64,000 bases of DNA from Paenibacillus sp. SY21-1 (GTDB lineage: Bacteria; Bacillota; Bacilli; Paenibacillales; Paenibacillaceae), in contig NZ_STGF01000026.1 in the NCBI RefSeq assembly GCF_005222705.1, forward strand, positions 52,350 to 116,349, written 5' to 3'. Each line of letters begins with the position of its first letter. Within the stretch, counting starts at the first letter, position 1. Made by a program: the position numbers and the translations under genes. Of this stretch, positions 53,344 to 62,058 are shown piece after piece. Below the pieces are notes generated by a model, which was not told the DNA's origin, did no database searches, and saw nothing but the letters and a program-made list of their open reading frames with translations.

Positions 53344-53419
53344 GGCCCCGTAGCTCAGCGGATAGAGCACACGTTTCCTAAACGTGGTGTCGGATGTTCG
53401 ATTCATCTCGGGGCCGCCA
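53344..53419 (+). tRNA. tRNA-Arg (anticodon CCT)
   Basis: 76 bases including encoded CCA. Acceptor arms GGCCCCG and CGGGGCC pair perfectly; anticodon stem CACGT/ACGTG with loop TTCCTAA gives anticodon CCT, decoding AGG. D-arm GCTC..GAGC and T-arm with TTCGATT are present. It stands alone with its own terminator at 53502. Confidence 0.95.
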
Positions 53420-53501
53420 GCTGACGCAATACATCAATTTGGCTTGCATACTCAGATATTCGCACTTCGATTCCTGATGATCGTGGAAGGCCGTACATAT
53501 G

Positions 53502-53552
53502 AAAGGACCGAAACCACTACTTGAGCGTAGGGATTCGGTCCTTTATTTTTTT
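53502..53552 (+). terminator. intrinsic terminator after tRNA-Arg
   Basis: Perfect 11-bp stem AAAGGACCGAA / TTCGGTCCTTT followed by seven T residues. Confidence 0.9.
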
Positions 53553-53574
53553 CCTATGCCAAATGCATAAGCAA

Positions 53575-53621
53575 TAAAAAGAGGCGTCCCTCCGTCATCC
53601 AAGACATCAGGACAGCCTCTT
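53575..53621 (-). terminator. intrinsic terminator of the lipoprotein gene
   Basis: Stem AAGAGGC / GCCTCTT with partial inner pairing, followed on the minus strand by TTTTT. Directly after the gene stop at 53629. Confidence 0.82.
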
Positions 53622-53628
53622 CCTTGCT

Positions 53629-54684
53629 CTATAGCCCCAGTGCGCCGCCAAGCATTTGCTCTAGCTCCGAGTACGGAATGACGTCCGTAGGCAGCTCTTC
53701 AAGCTCTACCTTTTTGTTAATATCAGACAAGGTCGAGGTAACGTCAAGTCCGATTTTCACCGTCCCGCCAAGCTCTTCGTCCGCTGCCTGTACGTTCACT
53801 TCCCCGTTCTGATAGACGACGTATCCATCTTGAATCGCGCTTGTCAGCTTAAGCTTATTGATTTTAATATCCTTTTTCAACGTATCCTTGGCTTCCGCCT
53901 TATTCTGCTCGAAGTCCGCCTTAAATGCTTCCACATCCGTTTTTTCTAGCGAAAGCATGTTCAGATACTCTTGATTGTTAAGAATAAGTTCGAGAATTTC
54001 CGGCAAAGCGTTGTCGATAATCGTATCGATTGCGCCCGCATAATTGCTTTCATTGACCTCAACGGTTACTACCTGATCCACCTTCAGATTGTCGGGTATT
54101 CCCGCATCCTCCGGCTTGGGTTGGCTAAAATATGTCTTTTCGTCAAAATGCTTAAAAAATGCGGACCCCAGCTCGTCGGCCAACGCTTTTTGGGCATTTA
54201 CATCGATTGCAGGCAGATCCCCTTGCCCCTCGAGCTCATCCTTATCCACCTTGATGAACTTGCCTGTGAGCGTATCCGGCAGCATGAGCATCGGAATTTG
54301 AGGAATTTTCAAGTATACCGCGTCCTCCGTTACTTTGAACGGAACGGTAAGCTTCATTTCCATATCGCCCGGAATAACGATTTCGACATTCATGTCCATT
54401 CTCATCGGGCTTTTCTGATATATGCCGTCAATCGTAATTTGCGCATTTTTGAACATTCCTAACACCATTGCCGCTGCCGCCGAATCCGTCTGTGTCGTCA
54501 AATCGTTCGGTATTTCCAATTCGTTCAGCCCAAGCGATATATTCATTTTGTAAGATTCCGCTTCACTCGCTTTGGTCATCGCAGCGCTAAGCGCTTCTTT
54601 TGGCGGCTTGCCCGAGCTGCAGCCTGCTACGACTGCCAGCATAATGACCAACAGAATAGCGACTATTTTTTGCGTAGGTTTCAT
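53629..54684 (-). CDS. lipoprotein of the LppX/DUF6612-like type
   Basis: A 351-residue lipoprotein: signal sequence with lipobox VAGC (MKPTQKIVAILLVIMLAVVAGC) and a mature domain starting PPKEALSAAMTKASEAESYKMN, the usual opening of half-barrel lipoproteins that carry hydrophobic ligands. It has long amphipathic beta strands and a helical section rich in Lys and Glu (EAFKADFEQNKAEAKDT). The family name is from pattern memory and not secure. ATG 54684 has GGGGAGG ten bases upstream; 54762 is too long for a signal peptide. Confidence 0.8.
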   Translation of the reverse strand: MKPTQKIVAILLVIMLAVVAGCSSGKPPKEALSAAMTKASEAESYKMNISLGLNELEIPNDLTTQTDSAAAAMVLGMFKNAQITIDGIYQKSPMRMDMNVEIVIPGDMEMKLTVPFKVTEDAVYLKIPQIPMLMLPDTLTGKFIKVDKDELEGQGDLPAIDVNAQKALADELGSAFFKHFDEKTYFSQPKPEDAGIPDNLKVDQVVTVEVNESNYAGAIDTIIDNALPEILELILNNQEYLNMLSLEKTDVEAFKADFEQNKAEAKDTLKKDIKINKLKLTSAIQDGYVVYQNGEVNVQAADEELGGTVKIGLDVTSTLSDINKKVELEELPTDVIPYSELEQMLGGALGL

Positions 54685-54761
54685 CTCAGTAGTTCCTCCC
54701 CGTCTTCTATATAACCCCCTCCATTTTATATGATTCATCCGTAATTTAGAAGCAATATCCA

Positions 54762-54796
54762 AAAAATCCCGTCTCGAAATTCGAAACGGGATTTTT
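54762..54796. terminator. hairpin between the spore protein gene and the lipoprotein gene
   Basis: AAAAATCCCGTCTCGAAATT / TTCGAAACGGGATTTTT-type palindrome (TCCCGT/ACGGGA plus TCGAA/TTCGA) with T-tracts on both strands. Ends the small spore-protein transcript on the minus strand. Confidence 0.88.
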
Positions 54797-54834
54797 GAAC
54801 TAAGCTGAAATTAGATCGAAAGTCGCTATTTCCG

Positions 54835-54990
54835 TTAGCTTCCTTCGGGATTGTGATGATCGACATGATTGCGCTGCTTTGTTTTTTTGGAGCCGGATAA
54901 GGGCTCTTGCCCGCCCTTTTTTGTTTCGTGCTTGCTTCGTTCGTTATGCGGGACGCTTTCCGGAACAGGATAGTTGTCTGGCTTGCTCAT
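54835..54990 (-). CDS. sspP: small acid-soluble spore protein P-like
   Basis: A 51-residue hydrophilic protein, MSKPDNYPVPESVP...KKGGQEPLSGSKKTKQRNHVDHHNP. The core GQEPLSGSKKTKQRNH matches Bacillus SspP (GQPEPLDGSKKVKNRNH), a minor spore-core protein made in the forespore. AAAGGTGG lies eight bases before ATG 54990. Very short; its length and His/Lys/Asn-rich composition fit. A CATACAA sequence about 45 bases upstream could be a forespore-sigma -10. Terminator at 54762. Confidence 0.85.
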   Translation of the reverse strand: MSKPDNYPVPESVPHNERSKHETKKGGQEPLSGSKKTKQRNHVDHHNPEGS

Positions 54991-55056
54991 GAACAATACC
55001 ACCTTTGCTCGTCATAGAAATAAAGTCTGCCGTACGCTTTGTATGTCTGATGCAAC

Positions 55057-55233
55057 TTAATTCCGCTGATGCCCCAAATCGCTTGGTTGATCATGATTCA
55101 TCTCGGCTTGATGGCGACGGTCATTTTTATCCTGCTGCAGCTGCTGGTTATGATGAGCGTTGACTCCGACATGATCAAGCGCAACTATGGTGTTCGTCAA
55201 ATTTTTATCCAATCCGTTTTTCGATTTGGTCAT
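55057..55233 (-). CDS. small hydrophilic protein, possibly spore-associated
   Basis: A 58-residue protein starting MTKSKNGLDKNLTNTIVALD, very rich in Asn, Gln, His and Asp, with no hydrophobic segment. AGGAGGG lies ten bases before ATG 55233. It lies 66 bases upstream of the SspP-like gene in the same orientation, and its composition resembles small spore proteins, but no named family was recognised. Real gene status rests on the ribosome site and coding pattern. Confidence 0.65.
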   Translation of the reverse strand: MTKSKNGLDKNLTNTIVALDHVGVNAHHNQQLQQDKNDRRHQAEMNHDQPSDLGHQRN

Positions 55234-55248
55234 TGGTCAGATTCCCTC

Positions 55249-55596
55249 CTAAGCATGCGTTAACTGATGCAGCGACTGCGCGCACTCATGCAAATGCCTC
55301 GTATAATCGTGAATAAGCTCTTGGACCAAACCGCCTCGCTCATCGATCGCCTTCTGATCCTTTTCAACATCGATCAGCTCGACCTTTACCTCCCGGCTAT
55401 CTACATAGCCGACCTTAAAATCAATGTTATACGCTTGATGCCCCGCAATGTCGATAGAAACGCGCAGTGCCTTTTGATCGGCTTCGTCAGGCTGCACCTT
55501 GCATCTGTCTCCTGATTGCAGAAGCTCCGGCAGCGTTTGCCTCCATGCTTCAGCCAACTGCTCTTGATCCAATTGAAGTTCATTTGATTTTGCCAT
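55249..55596 (-). CDS. small soluble protein, unknown function
   Basis: A 115-residue acidic protein with no membrane segment: an N-terminal amphipathic region (QEQLAEAWRQTLPELLQS), a beta-rich middle (SIDIAGHQAYNIDFKVGYVDSREVKVEL) and a helical C-terminus ending HLHECAQSLHQLTHA. No family recognised. ATG 55596 follows GGAGG by about 12 bases. First of three short genes on the minus strand that run towards the SspP-like gene. Confidence 0.7.
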   Translation of the reverse strand: MAKSNELQLDQEQLAEAWRQTLPELLQSGDRCKVQPDEADQKALRVSIDIAGHQAYNIDFKVGYVDSREVKVELIDVEKDQKAIDERGGLVQELIHDYTRHLHECAQSLHQLTHA

Positions 55597-55663
55597 TGGT
55601 TATAGCACCTCCACATCGTATAACATGCGAAAATCAGCAAAGTTTTATACGACCCCGAAGCAA

Positions 55664-55696
55664 ACAAAAAAAGCCCGAACGCTGCGCGTCCAGACT
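55664..55696 (-). terminator. intrinsic terminator after tRNA-Ser
   Basis: GGACGC/GCGTTC stem within AGTCT...GGGCT, followed on the minus strand by seven T residues. Confidence 0.75.
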
Positions 55697-55715
55697 CTGC
55701 ATGAATAAATGATAC

Positions 55716-55804
55716 TGGCGGAGAGGAAGGGATTCGAACCCTTGTGAGCTTGCGCTCTAACGGTTTTCAAGACCGCCCCGTTATGACCGCTTCGGTACCT
55801 CTCC
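55716..55804 (-). tRNA. tRNA-Ser (anticodon TGA)
   Basis: 89 bases with encoded CCA; GGAGAGG and CCTCTCC acceptor arms pair. Anticodon loop CTTGAAA gives TGA (decodes TCA), and the long variable arm (TTAGAGCGCAAGCTCAC region) is the class II signature of serine tRNAs. It follows serS on the same strand, the order seen in Bacillus. Confidence 0.96.
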
Positions 55805-55886
55805 ACAATTAAATCGTCACAAACAAGATTGTACCACAAGCCAAAATAATAAAGCAAGTACGTTTTGGCCTGCGGTACAAGAAATA

Positions 55887-57167
55887 TTATGGTGCAGAGA
55901 TAACCTCAATGCCGCCCATGTACGGACGAAGCACTTCCGGAACAATAACCGAGCCGTCCGCTTGCTGGTAGTTTTCCAAAATAGCGGCAAATGTGCGTCC
56001 TACGGCAAGACCTGAACCGTTTAGCGTATGAACAAATTCCGGCTTGCTCTTCGCATCTCTACGGAAGCGAATGGCCGCTCTGCGCGCCTGAAAATCCTCT
56101 ACGTTGGAGCAAGACGAAATTTCGCGATAAGTATCCGCGCTTGGCAGCCATACCTCAAGGTCATATGTTTTTGCCGCTGTAAAGCCCATATCCCCCGTAC
56201 AAAGGGCAAGAACACGATAGGGCAATCCGAGCAGCTGCAGAACCTTTTCGGCGTCAGCCGTCATTTTCTCCAGCTCGTCGTACGAGTCCTCCGGCTTCGT
56301 CAGCTTGATCAATTCCACCTTGTTGAATTGATGCTGGCGAATAAGTCCCCGCGTATCGCGTCCTGCCGCGCCCGCCTCCGAGCGGAAACATGAGCTATAC
56401 GCTACAAAATATTTAGGTAGCTCATCAGCAGTCAAAATTTCATCGCGATGCAAATTCGTAACCGGCACCTCTGCAGTCGGGATAAGGAAATACTCGGAAT
56501 CGGTGAGCTTGAATAGATCCTCCTCGAACTTAGGAAGCTGGCCTGTGCCGAACAAGCTGTCGCGATTGACGATGTATGGCGGTAGAACTTCCTCGTAGCC
56601 GTGCTTGTCACTGTGCAGATCCATCATAAAGCTGATGAGCGCACGCTCCAAACGCGCGCCGAGCCCGCGATAGAAAGTAAAGCGTGAGCCTGTCACCTTG
56701 CCGGCCCGTTCAAAATCAAGAATGCCCAATGTCTGAGCAATTTCCCAATGAGGCTTCGGCTCAAAGCTGAAGCTTGGCGCTTCGCCGTTGCGGCGCAGCT
56801 CCACGTTGTCCTCTTCGGATTTACCTACCGGGACGCTTTCACTAGGAATGTTGGGCAGAGCTTGCGTGAGCTCGTCCACCTGAGCCTCAAGCACGCGCAG
56901 TTCGTCATCAAGCTCCTTGATCCGGTCGCCTACCTCTCTCATCTCCAGAATGAGGGCTTCGGCATCGCCGCCCGCCTTTTTCAGCTTGGCTACTTCCTGG
57001 GAAACGGTATTGCGGCGGTTTTTCAGGTTTTCCGTTTCCTGAATCAGGTCCCGGCGTTTTGTATCGAGTGCAGGAAAACCAGCAATCAGATCAAGCGAAG
57101 CTCCGCGATTAAGAAGCGCCTGCTCAACCTTGTCAAATTCATTTCTTAACAATTTAACGTCCAACAC
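55887..57167 (-). CDS. serS: seryl-tRNA synthetase
   Basis: A 426-residue class II synthetase that charges tRNA-Ser. The N-terminal antiparallel coiled-coil arm (residues about 30-105, AKLKKAGGDAEALILEMREVGDRI) contacts the long variable arm of the tRNA. The catalytic core has TAEVPVTNLHRDEIL, FRSEAGAAGRDTRGLIRQHQFNKVE (motif 2), and GSGLAVGRTFAAILENYQ (motif 3). GTG 57167 follows GAGAGGAG at about 10 bases. It begins three bases after the pdxT stop, so pdxST-serS form one transcript; there is no room for the T-box leader that controls serS in Bacillus. Confidence 0.97.
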   Translation of the reverse strand: MLDVKLLRNEFDKVEQALLNRGASLDLIAGFPALDTKRRDLIQETENLKNRRNTVSQEVAKLKKAGGDAEALILEMREVGDRIKELDDELRVLEAQVDELTQALPNIPSESVPVGKSEEDNVELRRNGEAPSFSFEPKPHWEIAQTLGILDFERAGKVTGSRFTFYRGLGARLERALISFMMDLHSDKHGYEEVLPPYIVNRDSLFGTGQLPKFEEDLFKLTDSEYFLIPTAEVPVTNLHRDEILTADELPKYFVAYSSCFRSEAGAAGRDTRGLIRQHQFNKVELIKLTKPEDSYDELEKMTADAEKVLQLLGLPYRVLALCTGDMGFTAAKTYDLEVWLPSADTYREISSCSNVEDFQARRAAIRFRRDAKSKPEFVHTLNGSGLAVGRTFAAILENYQQADGSVIVPEVLRPYMGGIEVISAP

Positions 57168-57170
57168 AGC

Positions 57171-57758
57171 TTATACGCTCCTCTCTGAAGCTTCTTCTAC
57201 CATTTGCACAAAATAAGCATGCAGGCTGTAGTCATCCGTCAATTCGGGATGAAACGATACGGCGAGCAGATTCCCTTGCCTTGCCGTTACGATCTCGTCT
57301 TTATAAGTGGATAGTACGTCGACGCCTGCTCCTACCCGCTTAATCAGCGGGGCTCTGATAAATACGGCGCGTACCGGCTCCTCTATCCCCTTCACTTCAA
57401 GATCGGTCTCAAAGCTCTCGCGCTGTCGGCCGAATGCGTTGCGGGCTACTGTCATATCCATCACCTGCAAATGGGCATCCTCTTGACCTTCAATCTCGTT
57501 AGCCAGCACAATCAGTCCGGCGCAGGTTCCAAACAACGGCTTGCCTTCCGCCGAAAACTGGCGAACAGCATCCATGAAGCCGTATTTGCGCATCAGCTTG
57601 CCGATCGTTGTGCTCTCGCCTCCTGGAATGACGAGGCCCTGGAGCTCGTCCAGCTGTTCTACACGCTTCACCGGAACCGCTTCGGCTCCTGCAAGCTCCA
57701 GACTGCGAATATGCTCTGCTACAGCGCCTTGCAGCGCCAGTACACCTATTTTCTTCAC
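57171..57758 (-). CDS. pdxT: pyridoxal 5'-phosphate synthase glutaminase subunit
   Basis: A 195-residue glutaminase that releases ammonia for PdxS. Class I triad: Cys in GTCAGLIVLA, and His and Glu near AVSFHPELTDD. The N-terminal motif KIGVLALQGAVAEHI and the loop VIPGGESTTIG are diagnostic. GTG 57758 with AAGGAAGG six bases upstream. Located 75 bases after pdxS in the same orientation. Confidence 0.97.
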   Translation of the reverse strand: MKKIGVLALQGAVAEHIRSLELAGAEAVPVKRVEQLDELQGLVIPGGESTTIGKLMRKYGFMDAVRQFSAEGKPLFGTCAGLIVLANEIEGQEDAHLQVMDMTVARNAFGRQRESFETDLEVKGIEEPVRAVFIRAPLIKRVGAGVDVLSTYKDEIVTARQGNLLAVSFHPELTDDYSLHAYFVQMVEEASERSV

Positions 57759-57833
57759 GCGAATCGCCTTCCTTTTACAGGCAAGCGCCGGCTGCGCTTA
57801 ACGCGCGCGACCGGCGCCTGCTATTCCCATCTA

Positions 57834-58715
57834 TTAAATTCCGCGGTCTTGCATCCGTTGCGCCGCTTCAAGCTTCGAAATCTCGATGCCCTTCATCGGC
57901 GTACCGAGGTTTTTGGACACTTCGGCAATCAGCTTGTAATCTTGGTAATGAGTTGTCGCCTCTACAATCGCACGGGCGAATTTCTCAGGGCTGTCCGATT
58001 TGAAAATACCGGAGCCTACGAATACGCCGTCCGCACCCAGATGCATCATCAATGCCGCATCGGATGGAGTTGCTACGCCGCCTGCAGCGAAGTTAACAAC
58101 TGGCAGCTTTCCTGTCTCGTGCACGTTCAGCAGCAGCTCGTATGGAACGCCAAGCAGCTTAGCTTCGTGATAGAGCTCGTCCTTTGAAAGACCCTGCACC
58201 TTACGGATTTGACCGTTGATCAAACGCAAATGGCGGACAGCTTCAACGATGTTGCCTGTTCCCGGCTCGCCTTTCGTACGCAGCATCGCAGCGCCTTCCT
58301 GGATACGGCGCAACGCCTCGCCCAGATCCTTCGCTCCGCAAACGAAAGGAATCGTAAATTCATTTTTGCTAATGTGGAATACTTCATCCGCAGGAGTCAG
58401 AACTTCGCTCTCATCGATATAGTCAACGCCCATCGACTCAAGCACTTTAGCCTCCACGTAGTGGCCAATACGCGCCTTTGCCATAACAGGGATCGAAACA
58501 ACCTTCATAACTTCTTCGACGATCGTCGGATCAGCCATACGGGCTACGCCGCCAGCCGCACGAATATCGGACGGTACGCGCTCAAGCGCCATTACCGCTG
58601 TTGCGCCTGCAGCCTCAGCCACCTTCGCCTGCTCGGCGTTCATAACGTCCATGATGACGCCGCCTTTTTGCATTTCTGCCATTCCGCGTTTTACGCGCGA
58701 TGTACCTGTTTCCAT
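57834..58715 (-). CDS. pdxS: pyridoxal 5'-phosphate synthase lyase subunit
   Basis: A 293-residue (beta/alpha)8 synthase that makes PLP from ribose-5-phosphate, glyceraldehyde-3-phosphate and ammonia. Diagnostic stretches are QKGGVIMDVMNAEQAKVAE, the Schiff-base Lys in PVMAKARIGHYVEA, and GKLPVVNFAAGGVATPSDAAL. GGAGG lies nine bases before ATG 58715. First gene of pdxS-pdxT-serS; dacA lies 127 bases upstream in the same orientation, as in Bacillus. Confidence 0.98.
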   Translation of the reverse strand: METGTSRVKRGMAEMQKGGVIMDVMNAEQAKVAEAAGATAVMALERVPSDIRAAGGVARMADPTIVEEVMKVVSIPVMAKARIGHYVEAKVLESMGVDYIDESEVLTPADEVFHISKNEFTIPFVCGAKDLGEALRRIQEGAAMLRTKGEPGTGNIVEAVRHLRLINGQIRKVQGLSKDELYHEAKLLGVPYELLLNVHETGKLPVVNFAAGGVATPSDAALMMHLGADGVFVGSGIFKSDSPEKFARAIVEATTHYQDYKLIAEVSKNLGTPMKGIEISKLEAAQRMQDRGI

Positions 58716-58842
58716 CTTACAAGTCCTCCTATTTCCATGCGTGGAATTAAATAATACCGCAGTTGTTCTAACACTTGATTTTACAGGAACAGAGAATAAT
58801 CGACAACCCTTGTTTTACGTATTTCCATGTTTCCTGCCCGGT

Positions 58843-60141
58843 TTAGAACAAATTGACGATCCCGTTGAACAATCCGCTAAAAAACTCCCCGATCGCCCGG
58901 AACATAAGCCGTAGCCATCCGGCCTTTTCCGATTCGGCCGACGTTACGAGGTTAACCGTTTTCTCGAGCGTTTGCTTGGTCTCGGCATCGGTATAGCTGT
59001 AAGTAACCGTTCCAACGACCGATCCTGCGGCCAGCGGCGCTACCAGCTCCGATTCGGGCTTGATGTCGCTGCCCACCAGTTCAACATTAGGCGTTTCGCC
59101 CTTCTTCACCATAACAGTGATATCCTTATCGGTTACGACCGGAACCGTTTTTTGTTTGCCCTTCTTAATCTTTACCGTTTCCAGCGTTTCTACAACGGAT
59201 TTCGGAGCCAGCACGGTCTTTTTCTCAAAGGTCGCGTAGCCGTAGTCATAGAGCTTCCTTGTTTCATTGAATCGGGCGGACATGGACGAGGTGTCCATCA
59301 CCACGCTGATAAATCGCAAATCGCCGCGTTTCACCGTTCCCGTAAAATTATAACCCGCCGACTTGATAAAGCCCGTTTTCATACCGTCAACGCCCTCATA
59401 GGCAAGATGCTTCAATCCTGTTTTGTTAATATTTGTACCGAGCATCCAGTTGAAGTTGACCATCGGATCTTTGTCACGCTGACGGAATTTATAATCCTGC
59501 ATGCTGGAATATTCCAGAAACTGCGGGTAGTTAATAAGAATGAGTCTCGAAAGCTTGGCCAGATCCTTTGCCGATATGACCGTCGTATCCTCAAATCCGG
59601 TAGCGCTAGCGAACACTGCAGTAGCAAGTCCGAGCTCATCGGCTGTTTCGTTCATTTTCTCGACAAAAGCAAGCTCAGTGCCCGCAATTTGCGTAGCGAG
59701 CGCTCTTGTCGCGTCGTTGGCCGAGCCTACCGCCATCGCAATGTATAATTCCTTCACTGTATGCGTGTCGCCTGCAGCCAGAAAAATTTGAGATTCTTCT
59801 TTGAGCGTGTTGGCGGCTTCCGCACTGACGGATACCGTCTGCTCCCAATCCAAACGGCCTTCCTTGATCTCTTTTAGCACCAAATATTCCGTCATTAGCT
59901 TTGTCATGCTGGCAGGAGGAAGGGGCTCGTCCGAATTTACATCATATAAAATTTGTCCTGTTTCCGCTTCTATCAGGATCGCCGATTTAACCTGCAAGCC
60001 AAGCGTATTCTCCGTGCTCGGACGATTGTCATAGCCGACTGCCAGCGCCGTTGATGAACCAAGTGCGAGCGTTACCATCCATACCGCCAAGCTGGCCGCG
60101 AGTAATGTCATAAATTTGACCGGCCTTACCTTTACCTTCAA
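58843..60141 (-). CDS. dacA: D-alanyl-D-alanine carboxypeptidase (PBP5, DacA)
   Basis: Predicted 432-residue class C penicillin-binding protein that removes the terminal D-Ala from stem peptides. One signal/anchor segment (FMTLLAASLAVWMVTLALG), then the active site S-x2-K in PPASMTKLM, S-x-N in VGSANDAT and K-T-G in DGMKTGFI. A beta domain and a C-terminal amphipathic membrane anchor (WLRLMFRAIGEFFSGLF) follow. TTG 60141 is six bases from GGGGAG; ATG 60162 has no ribosome site. Confidence 0.94.
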   Translation of the reverse strand: MKVKVRPVKFMTLLAASLAVWMVTLALGSSTALAVGYDNRPSTENTLGLQVKSAILIEAETGQILYDVNSDEPLPPASMTKLMTEYLVLKEIKEGRLDWEQTVSVSAEAANTLKEESQIFLAAGDTHTVKELYIAMAVGSANDATRALATQIAGTELAFVEKMNETADELGLATAVFASATGFEDTTVISAKDLAKLSRLILINYPQFLEYSSMQDYKFRQRDKDPMVNFNWMLGTNINKTGLKHLAYEGVDGMKTGFIKSAGYNFTGTVKRGDLRFISVVMDTSSMSARFNETRKLYDYGYATFEKKTVLAPKSVVETLETVKIKKGKQKTVPVVTDKDITVMVKKGETPNVELVGSDIKPESELVAPLAAGSVVGTVTYSYTDAETKQTLEKTVNLVTSAESEKAGWLRLMFRAIGEFFSGLFNGIVNLF

Positions 60142-60387
60142 CGTCTTCTCCCCTTTTCCCATATCAATTATTCGTTGTTAATTGTATCATACCGCCGCCT
60201 TACAATTAAACTACCCGACAGGTTACTAACTGGTTACAAAATTACGCTGAGGATGCGGAGAATCAAGCCCTGCGAGGCATTGGCCGTAAATTCGGGACTT
60301 CATGAAATTTTCCTCACTTACTTTATGGAGCCGGTCCGGCTTATACCCGAGTATGAACCAGATTCACAGCTTTAAGCCTCGTCCGTG

Positions 60388-60432
60388 CAAAAAAACAGGC
60401 AGGAACAGCGTATCCGCTTGTTCCTGCCTGTT
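60388..60432 (-). terminator. intrinsic terminator of guaB
   Basis: Perfect 14-bp stem AACAGGCAGGAACA / TGTTCCTGCCTGTT, with seven T residues on the minus strand. Confidence 0.95.
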
Positions 60433-60456
60433 ATGCTCTCATCGCCAGAAGTTCTT

Positions 60457-61914
60457 CTACAGGGAGTAGTTTGGCGCTTCCTTCGTAATCTGAACGTCAT
60501 GCGGATGGCTTTCGCGCAGACCGGAACCAGTAATACGTACGAATTGCGTATCGTTCTTGAGCTCCTCGAGACTCGCCGTTCCGCAATACCCCATACCGGA
60601 ACGCAATCCGCCAAGCAATTGATGCACCGTGTCGGCAAGCGGCCCCTTATATGGAACCCGCCCTTCAATGCCCTCAGGTACAAGCTTGTTCTCGTTCTCC
60701 TGGAAGTAACGGTCCTTGCTTCCTTCTTTCATGGCGCCGAGCGAGCCCATGCCGCGATATACCTTAAAGCTGCGGCCTTGGAAGATTTCCGTCTCGCCAG
60801 GGCTTTCCGCTGTGCCTGCGAACAAGCTGCCAATCATGATACAGCTCGCGCCGGAAGCGATCGCCTTCGTAATATCGCCCGAATACTTGATGCCGCCGTC
60901 CGCAATAATCGGAACATTCAGCTCGCGCGCCACTGTTGCGCAGTCGTAGATCGCTGTAATTTGCGGAACGCCAATGCCTGCAATGACACGGGTTGTACAA
61001 ATCGAACCAGGACCAATGCCGACTTTGACAACCGAAGCGCCTGCTTCGATCAGGTCGCGCGTCGCTTCTCCTGTCGCTACGTTGCCTGCGATAATCGTAA
61101 GCTCCGGATACGCCGCACGCAGCTTGCGTACAGCTTCGAGAATATTAATATGATGGCCGTGCGCCGAATCTACGACCAGCACGTCGATACCGGCTTGTAC
61201 AAGCGCTTCTGCGCGATCCAGCGTATCCTTCGAGATGCCGACAGCCGCGCCGCATAGCAGGCGTCCATGCTCGTCCTTCGCTGCGTTAGGAAATTGAATG
61301 GCCTTCTCGATGTCTTTAATCGTAATAAGACCCTTCAGCGTATTCTCCTCGTCAACAAGCGGAAGCTTCTCGATCTTGTGCTTCTGAAGCAGAACCTCTG
61401 CCTCCTGCAGCGTCGTGCCTACAGGCGCAGTAACCAGAGCTTCGCGGGTCATCACTTCATTTATTTTAATCGAATAATCGTGTACGAAACGCAGATCGCG
61501 GTTAGTCAGAATACCTACCAGCTTCTTGTTCTGATCGACGATTGGTACGCCAGAAATGCGGTATTTCCCCATAAGCTCTTCCGCATCGTAAACATGATGA
61601 TCGGGGGTCAGCGAGAACGGATTCGTAATAACGCCACTCTCCGAACGTTTTACGCGGTCAACCTCCTCCGCTTGCTGTGCAACCGACATGTTCTTGTGAA
61701 TAATGCCAATGCCGCCCTCACGCGCAATTGCAATCGCCAAAGCGGATTCGGTTACGGTGTCCATGCCTGCGCTAATGAGCGGAATGTTCAGCTTCACTTT
61801 CTCGCTCAAACGAATGGAGATGTCAACTTCTCTTGGCAGCACTTCTGATTTGCGCGGAACAAGCAGGACGTCGTCAAACGTCAGCCCTTCTTTGGCGAAT
61901 TTCGTTTCCCACAC
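60457..61914 (-). CDS. guaB: IMP dehydrogenase
   Basis: A 485-residue enzyme that oxidises IMP to XMP, the committed step to GMP. Barrel with two CBS domains (about residues 95-205). The catalytic-Cys loop GPGSICTTR, the IMP-binding DGGIKYSGD and the mobile flap GMGSLGAM are present. GTG 61914 follows GGGAGG by nine bases. Own terminator at 60388. Its position next to an rRNA operon and before dacA is the Bacillus origin-region order. Confidence 0.98.
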   Translation of the reverse strand: MWETKFAKEGLTFDDVLLVPRKSEVLPREVDISIRLSEKVKLNIPLISAGMDTVTESALAIAIAREGGIGIIHKNMSVAQQAEEVDRVKRSESGVITNPFSLTPDHHVYDAEELMGKYRISGVPIVDQNKKLVGILTNRDLRFVHDYSIKINEVMTREALVTAPVGTTLQEAEVLLQKHKIEKLPLVDEENTLKGLITIKDIEKAIQFPNAAKDEHGRLLCGAAVGISKDTLDRAEALVQAGIDVLVVDSAHGHHINILEAVRKLRAAYPELTIIAGNVATGEATRDLIEAGASVVKVGIGPGSICTTRVIAGIGVPQITAIYDCATVARELNVPIIADGGIKYSGDITKAIASGASCIMIGSLFAGTAESPGETEIFQGRSFKVYRGMGSLGAMKEGSKDRYFQENENKLVPEGIEGRVPYKGPLADTVHQLLGGLRSGMGYCGTASLEELKNDTQFVRITGSGLRESHPHDVQITKEAPNYSL

Positions 61915-62058
61915 GAGTATGTTCCTCCCTTATTTTCAGTACGTCTCACGTATATTATTAGCAATATTAGCAGAGGGGGTATAGGCTGTCAAGGCTCACT
62001 AATCGCCCTGTTTATCCGCATTTTGCCTGATCGGTAAGAGCTTAAATAGTCGAATTGT

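Noticed and set aside
55600..55860. Minus-strand frame of 70 codons across tRNA-Ser
   Set aside because: It is the tRNA and its terminator read as protein.
57160..57300. T-box leader for serS
   Set aside because: The space is occupied by pdxT coding sequence; no TGGNACC-type T-box motif was seen.
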